In this document: positions 24,419 through 35,361 of the stretch, piece after piece
Position numbering within the stretch: position 1 is the first letter of the stretch
Layout: every line of letters starts with the position of its first letter
Assembly (NCBI GenBank): GCA_000151295.1
Contig: GG745339.1
Span: 161,933-212,147 of the forward strand
Origin: Allomyces macrogynus ATCC 38327
Lineage: Eukaryota; Blastocladiomycota; Blastocladiomycetes; Blastocladiales; Blastocladiaceae
Direction: 5' to 3'
DNA: 50,215 bases
Notes under the pieces: generated by a model
Told to the model about the DNA's origin: nothing
Databases searched by the model: none
Seen by the model: the letters and a program-made list of their open reading frames with translations, nothing else
Program-made: the position numbers and the translations under genes

Positions 24419-26540
24419 TCACGCCGGCACATACCACCCTGTCCCATCAACCTGCCGGCTCAGCGACTCGTCCCACCGCTCACACACCAACTCGAGCCAA
24501 ATCATGTTGCGCTCCCTGGCCGAATCATCCTCCCCCTCCTCATCCCTCTCCTTTGGCACCTCACGCAGCTGGAGCAACACAACGCCCGCCGCATCCTTCG
24601 CGATCCCCATTACTTCGCTCGTTTCGAGCAAACTGCGCCCAAAGACCACGGCGCGCGCCGTCTCCTTGGTCAATTTTGCCCGTGTTCCCCGCCCAATGCG
24701 GCTCCTCCATGCGCAGCGGCGAGACTGCCTTATACAGCAGCCATCGGAATCGGATCAGTTTTCGCACCCGAAACGTCCCGAGTCGAAACGTCCCATGAGT
24801 GAACCAAAACGCACCTACAACGCCGCACCCGTCGTCGCCGGCAAGCACAGAACGCGCTGCGCGGCCCACGCAACGTGCGGGGCCCACGCGCCGGCGGCGC
24901 GCCACCAGTCGGCTGACGCAGCCAGCGTCCACGCACCGTTGCGCGCCCCGTGCGTGCGCACAAGCGTCTCATACTTGTCGAGTTCAGCGTTGAGATTGGC
25001 GCGGAATATGTCAACGAGAGCAGGGTCCGGCCGTTCGGTGCGCAGTATGGCGTCAAGAATTCTGGCGTCGAGTAACAAGGTTCAGCAAAGTGAGCTCGAA
25101 CACGATTTGGTCAGAGACAAGAGTATATCTTACCCGTCGCGAGTCGCTTTCCGCCGTGCCTGGAACTCATCGGGCGGGCACGGCACGCCCTCGACATCGA
25201 CCGCATGCTGCCCGAGGAAGCTGGCCATGGCCACGCGGCCAATGGACGCCGGGTCGAGGAACAGCCCCTGCTTGGCGAGCAGGGCCTCGCGGATCGGCCC
25301 CGGTAGGTCCAGCTGCGCCTCGCGCTCCTTGAGCATGACGTAGACGCCCATGAACGAGACGGCAGCGCGCGCGAGCGTCGGGTACGACGGCCCTGATACG
25401 TGCGTGAGCGCTAGATTAAATACTGCACCAAGTCAGCAATGTGAATCCGCCGTCCTCGACCGATGCATCCGCAAAACGCACAGTCGTTGACCAGCTCGAG
25501 AATCTCCACCGCCATCTCAAACACCACCCAATCCGCGTCTGTCTGCCGCGCATTCTCCGGAATTTCGGCACTCGGATGGGCGAGGACCGCGAGATACACG
25601 GCGCGATGCTTGTGCACGTACATGTTAGTCTCGCGCGTCGTCGTCCACTTGCCCGGCTCATCTTACGACGCGAAATAATTCCCCTCATTCATCTCCGGAT
25701 TTTTGCGCTGAGCCGCCTTTTGCGCCGGTCGTAGGCGCGCGGCGCCGATCCACGGACCGTTTCGAGCAGTGTGTCGAGCCAAGCGACCGACAGCCGGAAC
25801 GCGGCGACGCCCGCGGCGGCAATGCCTGCAGAGCGTGCGCAAATCACGGTTGCTCCGCGAAATTGCTGAGATCGGCCGTCACATCGTCGGGCACGAGATC
25901 GTGCAGCTTGATTTGGAAAGCGCGCACGACCGTGGCACCGACGGCGTTGGCTGCGGTCGTCGCCGCACAGCAGCACAGCAGCACGCGCAGGTCCGGCACA
26001 TGCTTGCGCAGAGCGTCCCACACCGCATCGACCATCTTCATTGAGCCCTGATCGGCCGTGGCAAACTCGGCCATCAAGCGAGACGAGCGTCCAGTTGGGC
26101 GTGATGAAATGCACGGCCATGGCCACACACGGCGGGACGAAGATGACGTCTTCGCCCGCAAAATAGGCGTCGTTGTCGATCTGCGGCGCCATGAACGACA
26201 CGGCAATCGGAGGCCGCGGGTCCATTGTCGTGAGCACATCGTGGCGCTCGGCCTTGCGAAGCGCAAACACACCCTCGACTGCCAGTTCAACGGCACCGAC
26301 CGACGCGAAAAGGACAATTTCGGGCCGGAAGTGGGTCGGCATCCGGCTGAAGTTTGGCTTCAGTGGCGTGTGGAGCGGCAAGTAGGTCGCGACGAGCATG
26401 TCGATCACAGAGAGCATGGGGCGCGACTGCGAGAAACGGGGCCGCGAGAACCGCACGCGCGGTTTCAGGTAGCGCACGCGCGGTCGCATTTGGTTTGGGT
26501 GGAGTCGGCCGCCAAGCGTGCAGAGGAAAACGGTCAGCAT
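24419..26540 (-). pseudogene. hAT-superfamily transposase-derived locus, decayed or domesticated
   Basis: In order on the minus strand: a segment like the hAT region before the first catalytic block (MLSVIDMLVATYLP, then MDPRPPIAVSFMAPQIDND); AVHFITPNWTLVSL; a block DAVWDALRKHVPDLRV with AATTAANAV where active enzymes have an Asp-Asn-Ala-Ser-Asn type motif; TTTRETNMYVHKHRAVY matching the TRWNST region; TDADWVVFEMAVEILELVND; GPSYPTLARA; and ASADWWRAAGAWAP plus LCLPATTGAA, the hAT dimerisation signature. One-base frame breaks occur near 26075, 25848 and 25720, a TAA at 25663-25665, and a TAG at about 24812. Two introns splice in frame (25481-25423, GTGCGT, 59 nt; 25133-25062, GTAAGA, 72 nt). 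Loss of the catalytic-type Asp and the breaks argue against an active transposase; the clean introns suggest a past or present host gene. No terminal repeats or BED finger were found. Confidence 0.65.
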
Positions 26541-27043
26541 GAAAGTGGAGCCAACTTAACCACACTCGAGGCCGATCGTTTTGGTGCGAGACAGCAGGGA
26601 GACGCGCTCAACTTCAGCACTGCTGCGTCAGGATCGACGGGACAAATGGGTCGCGTCGCTCGCTGAAATCGAGTTCATGCAAGTGCGTTGATTGTGACAA
26701 GGCAAACGCCGATGCGTTGATGGTCACCTGCTGTGGAGCAACCGCTGCAGAACGGGTGACGTATGGTGTGTGGGGCCGCTTCATCGTGAATCAAGGCGAT
26801 TGGCTTGTCACGACACCGATCTAATTGGGCAGAAAGACAACAACGCTTTGTTTAGACCACAGTGATGTGAGCAACACTCTCCACCCGTAAAGCGCTCCTA
26901 ATCCGGGCTCTGAAGGCTCGAGACTTTCGGTCAAAGTCTGTGCATTCGCATCATGAAGTTACGCTCCCAGAGTTATCCACATTGTCGACAACGCACAATA
27001 TTCACATTATCCGCTCCCTACCCATGCGGTCAAACTCGTGCGC
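26541..27043. other. intergenic stretch, no gene seen
   Basis: It lies between the 5' side of the hAT-derived locus and the stop of the alcohol dehydrogenase gene. It is less GC-rich than coding parts. Neither a BED-type zinc finger nor a terminal inverted repeat belonging to the hAT locus was recognised. Confidence 0.4.
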
Positions 27044-28268
27044 TCAGTTTTCGAGCACAAACCGGTACGACACGTCGCCCTTGCGCAACCGCGCAATCGC
27101 CATGTTGACCTCGGCCATGGGCACCTTTTCGATCCACGGGTGCACGTTCTTCTTGGCCGCGAACTCGAGCATCTCCTCAATATCGGCGCGCGCACCAATC
27201 ATCGACCCGACAATCGACCGTTGGCGCAAGATCAGTGACGCGAAATTGATCTGCACACTGTCCTCGGGCAGACCCACCACAACAAACTTGCCGCCCACGT
27301 CGAGCAGCGACAGGTAGAGGTCGTAGTTCATCAACACCGACGAGGCTGTGCAAATAATCAGGTCGAGTGAGCTGGCGTGCGCGGCATAGTCTTTGGGTGC
27401 CTTGAGCGTCACAAACTTGGACGCTCCTAGCTCCTCGGCATCCTTGCGCTTGCGGTCCGACGTGGATAGCGCCACGACTTCGGTTGCGCCGAGCGCGTGC
27501 GCGAACTGGATCGCCAAATGACCGAGCCCGCCAATACCCACGACACCGACGCGCGCGTTCGGCGTCCAGTGCCGCTTGAGCGGTGCAAACACGGTCACGC
27601 CAGCACAAAGCAGCGGCGCGGCCACGTCCGACGGCAACTCGTCGGGGATCTTGAACGCGTACTCGGCAGGCACACGCACGGCCTCAGCGTACCCACCATA
27701 CGCGATGCGGCCCTCGGGGTGCACCGAGTTGTAGGTGCCAACATTGTGGCGGCACATGTTGTCCTGTCCATTCTTGCACTGGTGGCAGTGCAGGCACGCG
27801 CCGCATTGCGCGCCGACACCGACGCGGTCGCCGACGGAGAGATGCTTGACGTGCTGGCCAACAGCCGTGACCTGGCCGACGATTTCGTGGCCGACAATGA
27901 TCGGGAACTTCGTCGGACCCCAACCCTGGTGGAGAAGGATAATAATATCGTCATTTTTCACGTCCGATCGGAAATAGAAGCATGCTCGGGGCGAGGAACG
28001 CACCTCGTCGAGCGTGTGCACGTCCGAATGGCTGCCAGTTTGTCAAGTGAAGAGCGCGAATTGTTTCGGTTAGTTTACCAGCCTTTTGGTGCTGCGCATC
28101 CTGCCTGGGTCCGCAAACAGCAACGCACCAAACGCCACAGTGCGAGATCTCGATCTCGACATCGTCGCTGCCAAGCGGCGCGGCCTCGTACTCCCACGGC
28201 ACGAGCTCCTCGTCCTTGGCAAAAGCGGCGTAGCCCTTGATTATGCGAGGTTCAGCGTCGAGCGACAT
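27044..28268 (-). CDS. zinc-dependent NADP alcohol dehydrogenase (ADH6/CAD type), copy 1
   Basis: Known family role: NADPH-dependent reduction of aldehydes (cinnamyl-alcohol-dehydrogenase-like, yeast ADH6/7). Model: exons 28268-28129, 28031-28004 and 27925-27044; introns 97 nt (GTGCGT) and 78 nt (GTGCGT); 349 aa. Catalytic zinc ligands: Cys47 in CHSDVHTLDE, created by the first splice, and His69-Glu70 in GHE. Structural zinc cysteines 100, 103, 106 and 114. Cofactor loop GIGGLGHLAIQ. The 28-nt middle exon encodes only HSDVHTLDE. The second copy at 39219-40474 is closely similar, with the same C-terminus GDVSYRFVLEN, but lacks the second intron. A TATA box lies about 95 bp upstream. The exact substrate cannot be told from sequence. 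Confidence 0.93.
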
Positions 28269-29002
28269 GGCGAAAGGTTTTGAAGATGACACGAGGATCC
28301 TGGGTCGCAAGACTTGATCAGCTTGGTCGATGATGTTTTGCACGGCGGGCGCGTCCGCTTTTATACTCGAGCTGGATCACGGCCACATCTTCGCTGGCCA
28401 CGGACCCGGTTACTGTCGGCCGGTCGCTGACAAAGTGTGCATGGCCGACCACCGAACCGAACCACAAAGGTGGCACGCACCCGGGGCCGCGCGGAAATGG
28501 ATGGCGGCACTGGTTCGTAATCCACTTGGAGAGTGATGTTGTGAGTATGGTTCCCCGTCCAGGCGATAATCATGAGCGCCGACTATCTCTATTGTTCACC
28601 CTACCGCACCGCATTTGGATCGAGGCGAGGAAAACCCCCTTCCCAGCTTGCCTGAGGCGACGCGTCACGACGCGTCTCCACCACTCAAACCAACCATTGT
28701 CAGGTTTCGGACGCGTCGATCAAGGGGTTTCTTTGTCAGCCAAAGCTTGCTCGCCGTTCTCGCCGACGCGCCGTGTGCCAGAAATAGTGACAACCACGAA
28801 CCGAGGTCACTCTGCCGCGACGGCCGAGTGACGATTTCGGTCCGCTTGGCACATGCGCTACGTTGTTCCAGCGAACCACGACCAGAGAAAGCTTGCAATG
28901 AGGAATCATTATTCTAATCTTTCCCAACTTGGCTTTCCTTTCCACCTCCTTTGGTCAGTACAGACGTACAGACAACACAGACACAACCACCACTCGGCCG
29001 AT
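28269..29002. other. intergenic stretch with one TATA box
   Basis: It carries the promoter of the alcohol dehydrogenase gene (TATA at 28359-28365, minus) and, at its right end, the 3' region of the TMEM245-like gene, which is transcribed in the same direction. No further gene was seen; short frames are of shadow type. Confidence 0.45.
28359..28365 (-). promoter_or_regulatory. TATA box of alcohol dehydrogenase copy 1
   Basis: TATAAAA on the minus strand, about 91-97 bp before the start codon at 28268. The second dehydrogenase copy also has a TATA box at a similar distance, so the promoter layout seems shared. Confidence 0.6.
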
Positions 29003-32000
29003 CTACTCCCACGCGCGCTTGGTCAACAGCGCGAGCAGCGACGGCAAGACCGACATGAGCAGCGGCCCAAGCACGAGCCCCTCGAGCCCAAACGCGTAGA
29101 GACCGAGCAAGAACGCGAGCGCCGAGAAGTACGGGTTCACGTCTGGGATCTCGGCAAAGAAGGCCGGGTCCACAAACCACGACGCGGCAAAGTGAATCGT
29201 CGCGAGCGCCGTGGCCGACCAGAACCGCTGCTGCCAGTAGAGCGAGAGAACTCCGGGCACGGCGAGCCACATGGGCGCGATCAGTGGGACAACGCAGAAG
29301 AAGGCCGTGGCGAGCGTCGTCAGGTAGACCTGAAGGGTCGGGTGCGCGAATGCATGTCAGTTCAGTTTACGTGGGAGGAGGGTGGCACGTTGGTCAGAAA
29401 GCATGACGCACCAGCTCGACACCAAAAACCGAAAACGTCAACCACGTCAAGACTGAGTGGAACACGGTGAGCTTGGTCGTGCAGACGAGCACGGCATTAA
29501 TGTTCTCCTCGAGTGACGCGGTAAACTCCTGCTCTGGGTCGGCCATGATCAAGAGCTGCGCAAACAGGTCCATGATCGACGACTCGCGCGAGAGAAGCGC
29601 GTGCAGCGTGACCAAAAACATGACGACTTGAAAAATCAGGCCAAAAAAGTCGAGGCACAGCTGGATCACGGTCAAGAGCACTGAAAATGACATGCCCGCG
29701 GCCGTCGTCGCAAACGTTGACAGGTACGCGGTCGTCGACGATTTCAGGACATTGGCGACCATGTGCGAGCTTGACGCCTTGAGCTCCATGAGCGACCCAA
29801 AGACGGCCGTGTAGTTGGTCAACGCGCCAAAGTTGCCGTGCGACACGTGCTCGATCAGCATGGCCGTCTCGGGCATCATCGCCAGGAACGGCAGGTCTGT
29901 GAGCGGCAGACTCGCGGCAAGCACGGCCGTGCCGTTGCCAATCACGTCGAGTGTGGTCCCATTTGCGGCAGCCGCGGCGAGCGCGGTCCTATTGGCGGCA
30001 CCCGCTGCCACCACCGCCTTAGCCAGTTGGTGCCGAGACAAGGTCGGTGCCGCCGACGTTGCGGCCTTGGCGACGAGCTTCTGGTAGAGCGCTGTCACAT
30101 TCACATTCGGCCACGTCTCGGCCACTTTCCCATCAATCCACCCGAGCGCCATAGTTGACCCGTCCTCGAGCACGCCCTGCACGCGCTGCCGCACGTCCTC
30201 GGACATGCTCGAGTCGAGTGCCGTGATCGTGCCCTCCATTATAGAGTGGAACTCTTGCAACACCTTGAAGATCAAGAACGCCGTCAGGACGGTACCCACG
30301 AGCAAGACGGCCGTGAGCACAAACAGGGCCGCAAACGAGTTGGCGTTGTTCACGACCACGTCCTTGGAATTCGACTTGACGCGCTTGTACTTGACGTGCA
30401 CCCACCGCGTGACGCCGACGCTCGCGACCATGTCGCACGTATGATGCCACAGGACGCCCATGACCACATCGACCGGATGCAGCTTAGCCGTAGCGACTTG
30501 CAGCGACCGCACGAGCCGCTTGCGCAGATGCAGCAGATAGATGCGCTTCAAAATGTGCCACGCGAGGTGCGCAAGCACGACGCTCGTAAAAATAATCGCC
30601 ATGACGATCCGGTTCGCGGGCGCAATCCAGTGATAGAGTTGCGCGACGAGGTACAGCGACGACGCGCGCAGCAAAAGCGACATGTAGGACTTGGACGTGT
30701 CCGCCGCGAGCTGCACGGGATCGTCCTCCTGCGCGGCACTGCCACCACCGATCATGGATGCACGCGGCGTACCGCCAATCACGCTCATTGTGTCGTCGAG
30801 CCCGTCAGGACCAACCGTCGACCCCGTGAACAGCCGACGGCGCGCAGCCTTGGCTGCGGTTCCACGACGTCTCGCACTCGCATTCCCGTTCGCAATCGGT
30901 GCGCCAGGCATCGACATGGTCCCGAACCCTGGCGCGGGCGGCCAGAGCGTCGATCGCGACCCATTGAGCGACCCAATCGATCCGCGTCGCGACCGCGACC
31001 GCGACCGCGACAGTGCGCGCGTCTGCCGGAGAACCGGTGGCGCACCGACGGGACTCGGCGTTGGCATGGGCATGGCGCCAAACATAAACGGACCGGCCAA
31101 GTGCGGTTGCACAGGCGGCGGAGGAGTCACGAGGTGGTCAATGGAATGCACAGCGTGCATACTGCCGGACCGGTCCGGCGAGGCCGTGCCGTCAGCCGTA
31201 TCGAGAGGCCGAGCTGACGGATCGTGCGGCGACGACGACGAGGACGAGGAAGACGCCGGGCTCGCGGCAAGCGGGTCAGGAATGGTGGACATGAGCGGCG
31301 ATGCCTCGATGGGCGACAGGATCGTCGATACGGGCGCGTGGGCGGTGACGGGCACGAACGAGTGCGGGCGCGTCGGGGACTCGTGGTCCGCCAAATCGGC
31401 CCACGATTCGGGTAACCCGGGTCCATCGGCAGCCACATCGGACACCTTTTCGGGCGTCGTGCGAACCGACCCCACATCATGGAATTCGGCGCTCGTCGGA
31501 CTCAGCGAGTGAGGCAGCGAGTGCGGGACGTCCTCGTCGACTGACTTCTTACCCGCCAGAGCCTCGCTCGGGCCGAGCGGCGGCGCTTCGACGTTCGAGA
31601 TGCTGTGCACGAGCGTCAGGTACCCGCGGATGATGCGACCGAGGAACGTGGCCACGGGCCCGAAGCACGCCTACACAATCGGCCACCACGGTCAGCGCTC
31701 AACAATCTGTCGAGAAAGAACGCGAAGAGCGTGGTCGAACCTTGAACGTCATTTTAAGCCCGAGCCAAAACACGCGCACGACGGAAATGTCGCGATCAGC
31801 CGAGTCGCCCAGGTACTCGACAATCATCTGCTTGACGGCATGCAACGGGACCGAGCTGTTGAGAAGTGGCCACGCGCGCAGCGTCAGCTTATGTGCGTAC
31901 GGTTCGCCACACGCCATCAAACAGCTACAGAACGTACAATACGGCAGCCCAGAACAGCGGCCTAGTTGACACAACGCGCAGCGATGCATGATCAGTCTCT

Positions 32001-32165
32001 CCGCGATGTTCCGCCTATTACGGAGAACGAAAATTACCGCGCGTAGGGCTTGAGGAGAACATAGTTGAGGTAGGCGACGCCGATCAGCAGGAACCCGGCC
32101 AAGTTGACCGTGAACTGGATAATCGCCTGCTTGATCTTCTCCTGCTCGAGGAACGAATACATCAT
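29003..32165 (-). CDS. TMEM245-like multi-pass membrane protein (AI-2E transporter superfamily)
   Basis: Family: eukaryotic TMEM245 proteins share the AI-2E/PerM-like membrane fold; their function is poorly known. Model: exons 32165-32038, 31961-31938, 31855-31741, 31670-29412 and 29329-29003; introns 76, 82, 70 and 82 nt; 950 aa. N-terminal IKQAIIQFTVNLAGFLLIGVAYL, LKPYARPLFWAAVF and SVPLHAVK match the start of TMEM245; these phrases appear only after splicing the 24-nt exon 2. Residues about 105-390 are a Ser/Pro/Arg-rich cytosolic loop. Membrane segments follow, then a Ala/Asn-rich luminal-type region with several N-x-T/S sites, and the C-terminal PNP-type region YFSALAFLLGLYAFGLEGLVLGPLL. 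The most likely start is the ATG pair at 32165; an additional 5' exon is possible. Confidence 0.87.
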
Positions 32166-32689
32166 TTTCGCAGCGGGAGGACCGCACGCGTGCGAGTCGC
32201 AAAGGCAAATGGTCGAGTTACAGCCAGTCCAGCGCGAGTTGGTATTCGATTGTCGCGTTGAGTGGCTTGGGATCCCGACTGGAGCTCGTTCAATCGTCCT
32301 CCAAGGCCCGAAAAGAACGGGTCGCCGTGGTCGTACGTATCGGTGCGCTCTGCAGCAAGTTGATGCAGTGTTGGTTGTTGGAAATGGTGGCAAGAGCGTA
32401 GGCCGCCGCCAGATGGTGGTTGCAAAATGGTTTGCCAAGCAAGGGAGAAAGTCTGGCTGGCTGGTCGTGTTGGCTGCACAACCTGCAGCGGCTCAAAATG
32501 GAAGTGTGGCCAAGAAAAATGTAGAGAACAAACGACTTCCATCAACTGCTCATCAACAACAGACGACGGGATATCTACAAGCAACTGCGGCACAAAAAAC
32601 GACAGCAATCTATCCTCAGGTGATGACCTTGCGCGAGCATGCCGGACGCGAACACAGCGACCTTCTCCACCCGCTTCTCTCCCACTCTA
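32166..32689. other. intergenic stretch, duplicated 3' flank of the enoyl-reductase copy
   Basis: The part next to the pseudogene resembles the sequence after the intact enoyl-reductase gene (about 34020-34260). Shared pieces include an AAATGGAAGT-GTCTGG-like block and a CTTTCATCAA/CTTCCATCAA block in the same order. So the duplication reaches at least 200 bp past the stop codon. This stretch must also hold the promoter of the TMEM245-like gene. Confidence 0.5.
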
Positions 32690-33782
32690 TCATTGCTGAA
32701 ACACGATCAGGTCCTTCTTCCCGCGGTACCCGGCGAGCCCGCCCGCGACGCGCTGAACCGTGTCCTTGTCGGCGGAGCTGCCGTTACTCGGCACCACGAC
32801 CTGCTCGACCGCCGGGCTCTTGATCTTGCCTTCGCGCAAGAGCGCGACCAGATCGTCATTCATTGCGTGCTTGACGGCAATATCCGCCTCACGATCCCAC
32901 CGCGCGGCCCAGAACCTAAGCAACTTGAGCTCCCGGAAAATAACGTCGCCAATCGGAATCGCCGGCGCCGGATCGCCCGAAATCATACTGTACAGGGCAA
33001 CGGCGCCCTTGACACCGAGCACTTTCATGATCGGTGTAAGACTCATACCGCCAACCGAGTCGAGCGCGAGTCGCACGCCGCGCTTGGTGTCCACGCTGTC
33101 CCTGACATACTCGGTAAGCTCGTCGGTCTGGTCGTGCAAAACAGCAGCGCGCCAAGGTCCAGCAACGCCTGCTTGGTTGCGTCAAAGTCCTTGCGGTCGC
33201 GAATCAAGTTTATCGTGCGCAATCCCCATGCACTTACGAGCTGGATCACGTATTTCCCGACGAGAGAGTTCGAGGCCGTCTGCACGACCCAGTCCCCCTT
33301 CTCGAGCGTGGCGAAGTCCTTGAGCAACCGATAGGCCGTCTGCAAGTTGATGTAGAGCGCGGACGCGTCCTCGAGCGCGAGTTCCGGGTCGTCCTTCTTG
33401 CGGACCACAAATACATTGTCCGCGTCGACGACCGCATGCGCACGCCACGTCGCGAATCCGTTGCGAAACGGGATGACCCAATCGCCGACTTCGATGCTGT
33501 ACACGTCCGATCCGACGCGAGAGACTTCGGCCACGCCCTCGAAACCAGGAATCGCACGTCTTCGGGCTTGGGATCGCTGGCCGTCGTGGCGGGCGTGAGC
33601 GGGATGGGGTACAGACCGAGCACGCCAAAGAGATCAGACGGGTTCACGGGCGCGGCGAGGATCTTGAGCAGGACTTGGGTCGGCTGCAGGTCCGAGAGCG
33701 TGATGGCACCCGATTCGAGGACGGTGGCTGGGTCTTCGTTGGCGTGGATGTAGAATGCGGTCGTGGTCGTCGGGATAGCCAT
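32690..33782 (-). pseudogene. frameshifted copy of the 2-enoyl reductase gene
   Basis: From ATG 33782 (MAIPTTTTAFYIHANEDPA) to TGA 32690 the sequence follows the neighbouring intact gene over its whole length. Relative to the intact gene it has two single-base losses: near 33550, where DVRVPGYEAVAEV becomes DVRFLVSRAWPKS, and near 33130-33155, where DLGATAVLRNETDEL becomes DLGALLFCTTRPTSL. Between and after the shifts the correct protein resumes in other frames (for example VGDWVIPFRNGFATWRAHAVV and GLAGYRGKKDLIVFQQ). Apart from the shifts, many differences are synonymous or conservative, so inactivation looks recent. Sequencing error at two places is an alternative. Confidence 0.85.
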
Positions 33783-34266
33783 GGTGGGCCTTGTGGGTCG
33801 GAGGGAAATCCTTGCAGGAGCTGGAAATGGTCTTGTTGGGTGAGATGACCCTGTCACCACGTCGGAATACACGATATTTATGAGAGCAAGCGCGTCCATG
33901 GACCGTCCGTCGACGACGCGGCGGCCAGCGTAATTTCTCCAATGCAAGCTGACGCTTGCTTACCATCGTCTCGATGCAAATGCTGATTTGCCCGGTCGCC
34001 GCGTGGATTTGACCATGGGACCTTGTTTCCAACGACGAACTGTACGCGTGATGGGGCCGGCTGGTCGTTGGGCAACCTCCCGCGGATTCAAATGGAAGTC
34101 TGGTAAGACAATGGAGTGACAAAATGACTTTCATCAAAATGCCCATCAAAGACGCGCGGTAGGCTGCCTCCGCCCCACCAAGAGAAACGACAAAACACTG
34201 CCCCAGGACCAAGACCTGCGCGCTCGTGCTGGCCAGGGCTCCAGCTACTTTCTCCATCCAGCACCA
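33783..34266. other. spacer between the two enoyl-reductase copies
   Basis: It holds the former promoter side of the frameshifted copy and the 3' flank of the intact copy. The half next to the intact gene resembles 32300-32689. No other gene was seen. Confidence 0.5.
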
Positions 34267-35361
34267 TCAGTGTTGGAACACAAGCAGATCCTTATTCCCG
34301 CGGTACCCCGCCAGCCCACTCGCAACGCGCTTGACCACTTCTTCGCCGACGGCGCGCCCGTCAATCGGCACCACCACCTTCTCGACCGCGGGGCTCTTGA
34401 TCTTCCCCGCGCGCAAGAGCGCGACCAACTCGTCGTTCATCGCCTGCTTCTCAGCAACCTCGGCGTCACGGTCCCACTGCGCGACCCAGAACCCACACAC
34501 TTTCAACTGCCGGAACATCACGTCCCCCACCGGGATCGCCGGCGTTGGGTCGCCCGAGAGTAGACCGTAGAGCACGGCGGCACCATGAGCGCCGAGCACT
34601 TTCACCATCGGCGCGAGACTTGCGCCGCCGACCGGGTCGAGCGCGAGCCGAACACCGCGCTTGGCGTCGACGTTGGCCTTGACGAAGTCGGCGAGCTCGT
34701 CGGTCTCGTTGCGCAGGACGGCGGTCGCTCCCAAATCCATTAACTCCTTCTTGGTCGCGTCAAAGTCCTTGCGGTCGCGAATCAAGTTGATCGTGCGCAG
34801 GCCCCACGCGCGCGCCAGCTGGATCACGTACTTGCCCACGAGCGAATTGGCCGCGGTCTGAACGACCCAATCGCCCTTTTCAAGCGTGCCAAAGTCCTTG
34901 AGCAGTCGGTAGGCCGTGGGCAAATTAATGTAGAGAGCAGCCGCGTCCTCGAGCGCGAGTTCCGGTTCGCCCATCTTGCGAACCACAAAGACATTCTCCG
35001 CGTCAACGGCCGCGTGCGCGCGCCACGTCCCAAAACCGTTGCGGAACGGGACGACCCAGTCACCGACTTGGATGTCGCGCACGGCCGATCCGACGCGCGC
35101 GACTTCGGCCACGGCCTCGTATCCAGGAACGCGCACGTCCTTGGTCTTATCGGCGGTCGTCGCGGGAGTGAGGGGCACGGGATACACGCCGAGCACGCCG
35201 TATAGGTCGGACGGGTTCACGGGCGCGGCAAGGATCTTGAGCAGAACTTGATTGGGCTGCAGGTCGTTGGCCGGGAGCGCGACGGCGCCCGATTCGAGGA
35301 CGGCGGCCGGGTCGCCGTTCGAGCGGATGTAGAACGCGGTCGTGGTTGTCGGGGTGGCCAT
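34267..35361 (-). CDS. MDR-family trans-2-enoyl-CoA reductase-like protein (ETR1/MECR type)
   Basis: Known family role: NADPH-dependent reduction of trans-2-enoyl thioesters; ETR1/MECR enzymes perform the last step of mitochondrial fatty acid synthesis. Single exon, 364 aa, from ATG 35361 (MATPTTTTAFYIRSN). Diagnostic stretches: LLKILAAPVNPSDLYGVLGVYP, VGDWVVPFRNGFGTWR, LPTAYRLLKDF and VVQTAANSLVGKYVIQLARAWGLRTINLIRDR, the last holding the cofactor-binding turn. There is no zinc-ligand set, as expected for this branch. The frame stays open upstream of the ATG, but no upstream in-frame ATG is present and the visible N-terminus lacks a mitochondrial presequence. A cytosolic or other location is therefore possible, or a 5' exon is missing. 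Parent of the adjacent broken copy. Confidence 0.9.
   Translation of the reverse strand: MATPTTTTAFYIRSNGDPAAVLESGAVALPANDLQPNQVLLKILAAPVNPSDLYGVLGVYPVPLTPATTADKTKDVRVPGYEAVAEVARVGSAVRDIQVGDWVVPFRNGFGTWRAHAAVDAENVFVVRKMGEPELALEDAAALYINLPTAYRLLKDFGTLEKGDWVVQTAANSLVGKYVIQLARAWGLRTINLIRDRKDFDATKKELMDLGATAVLRNETDELADFVKANVDAKRGVRLALDPVGGASLAPMVKVLGAHGAAVLYGLLSGDPTPAIPVGDVMFRQLKVCGFWVAQWDRDAEVAEKQAMNDELVALLRAGKIKSPAVEKVVVPIDGRAVGEEVVKRVASGLAGYRGNKDLLVFQH

Noticed and set aside
25423..25481. Frameshift in the hAT-derived locus near 25425
   Set aside because: A 59-nt intron with GTGCGT donor and TTGGTGCAG acceptor restores the frame, so this break is splicing, unlike those at 26075, 25848 and 25720.
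30246..31217. 323-codon open frame on the plus strand
   Set aside because: It is antisense to the TMEM245-like gene, Arg/His-rich, with no start context or family resemblance.
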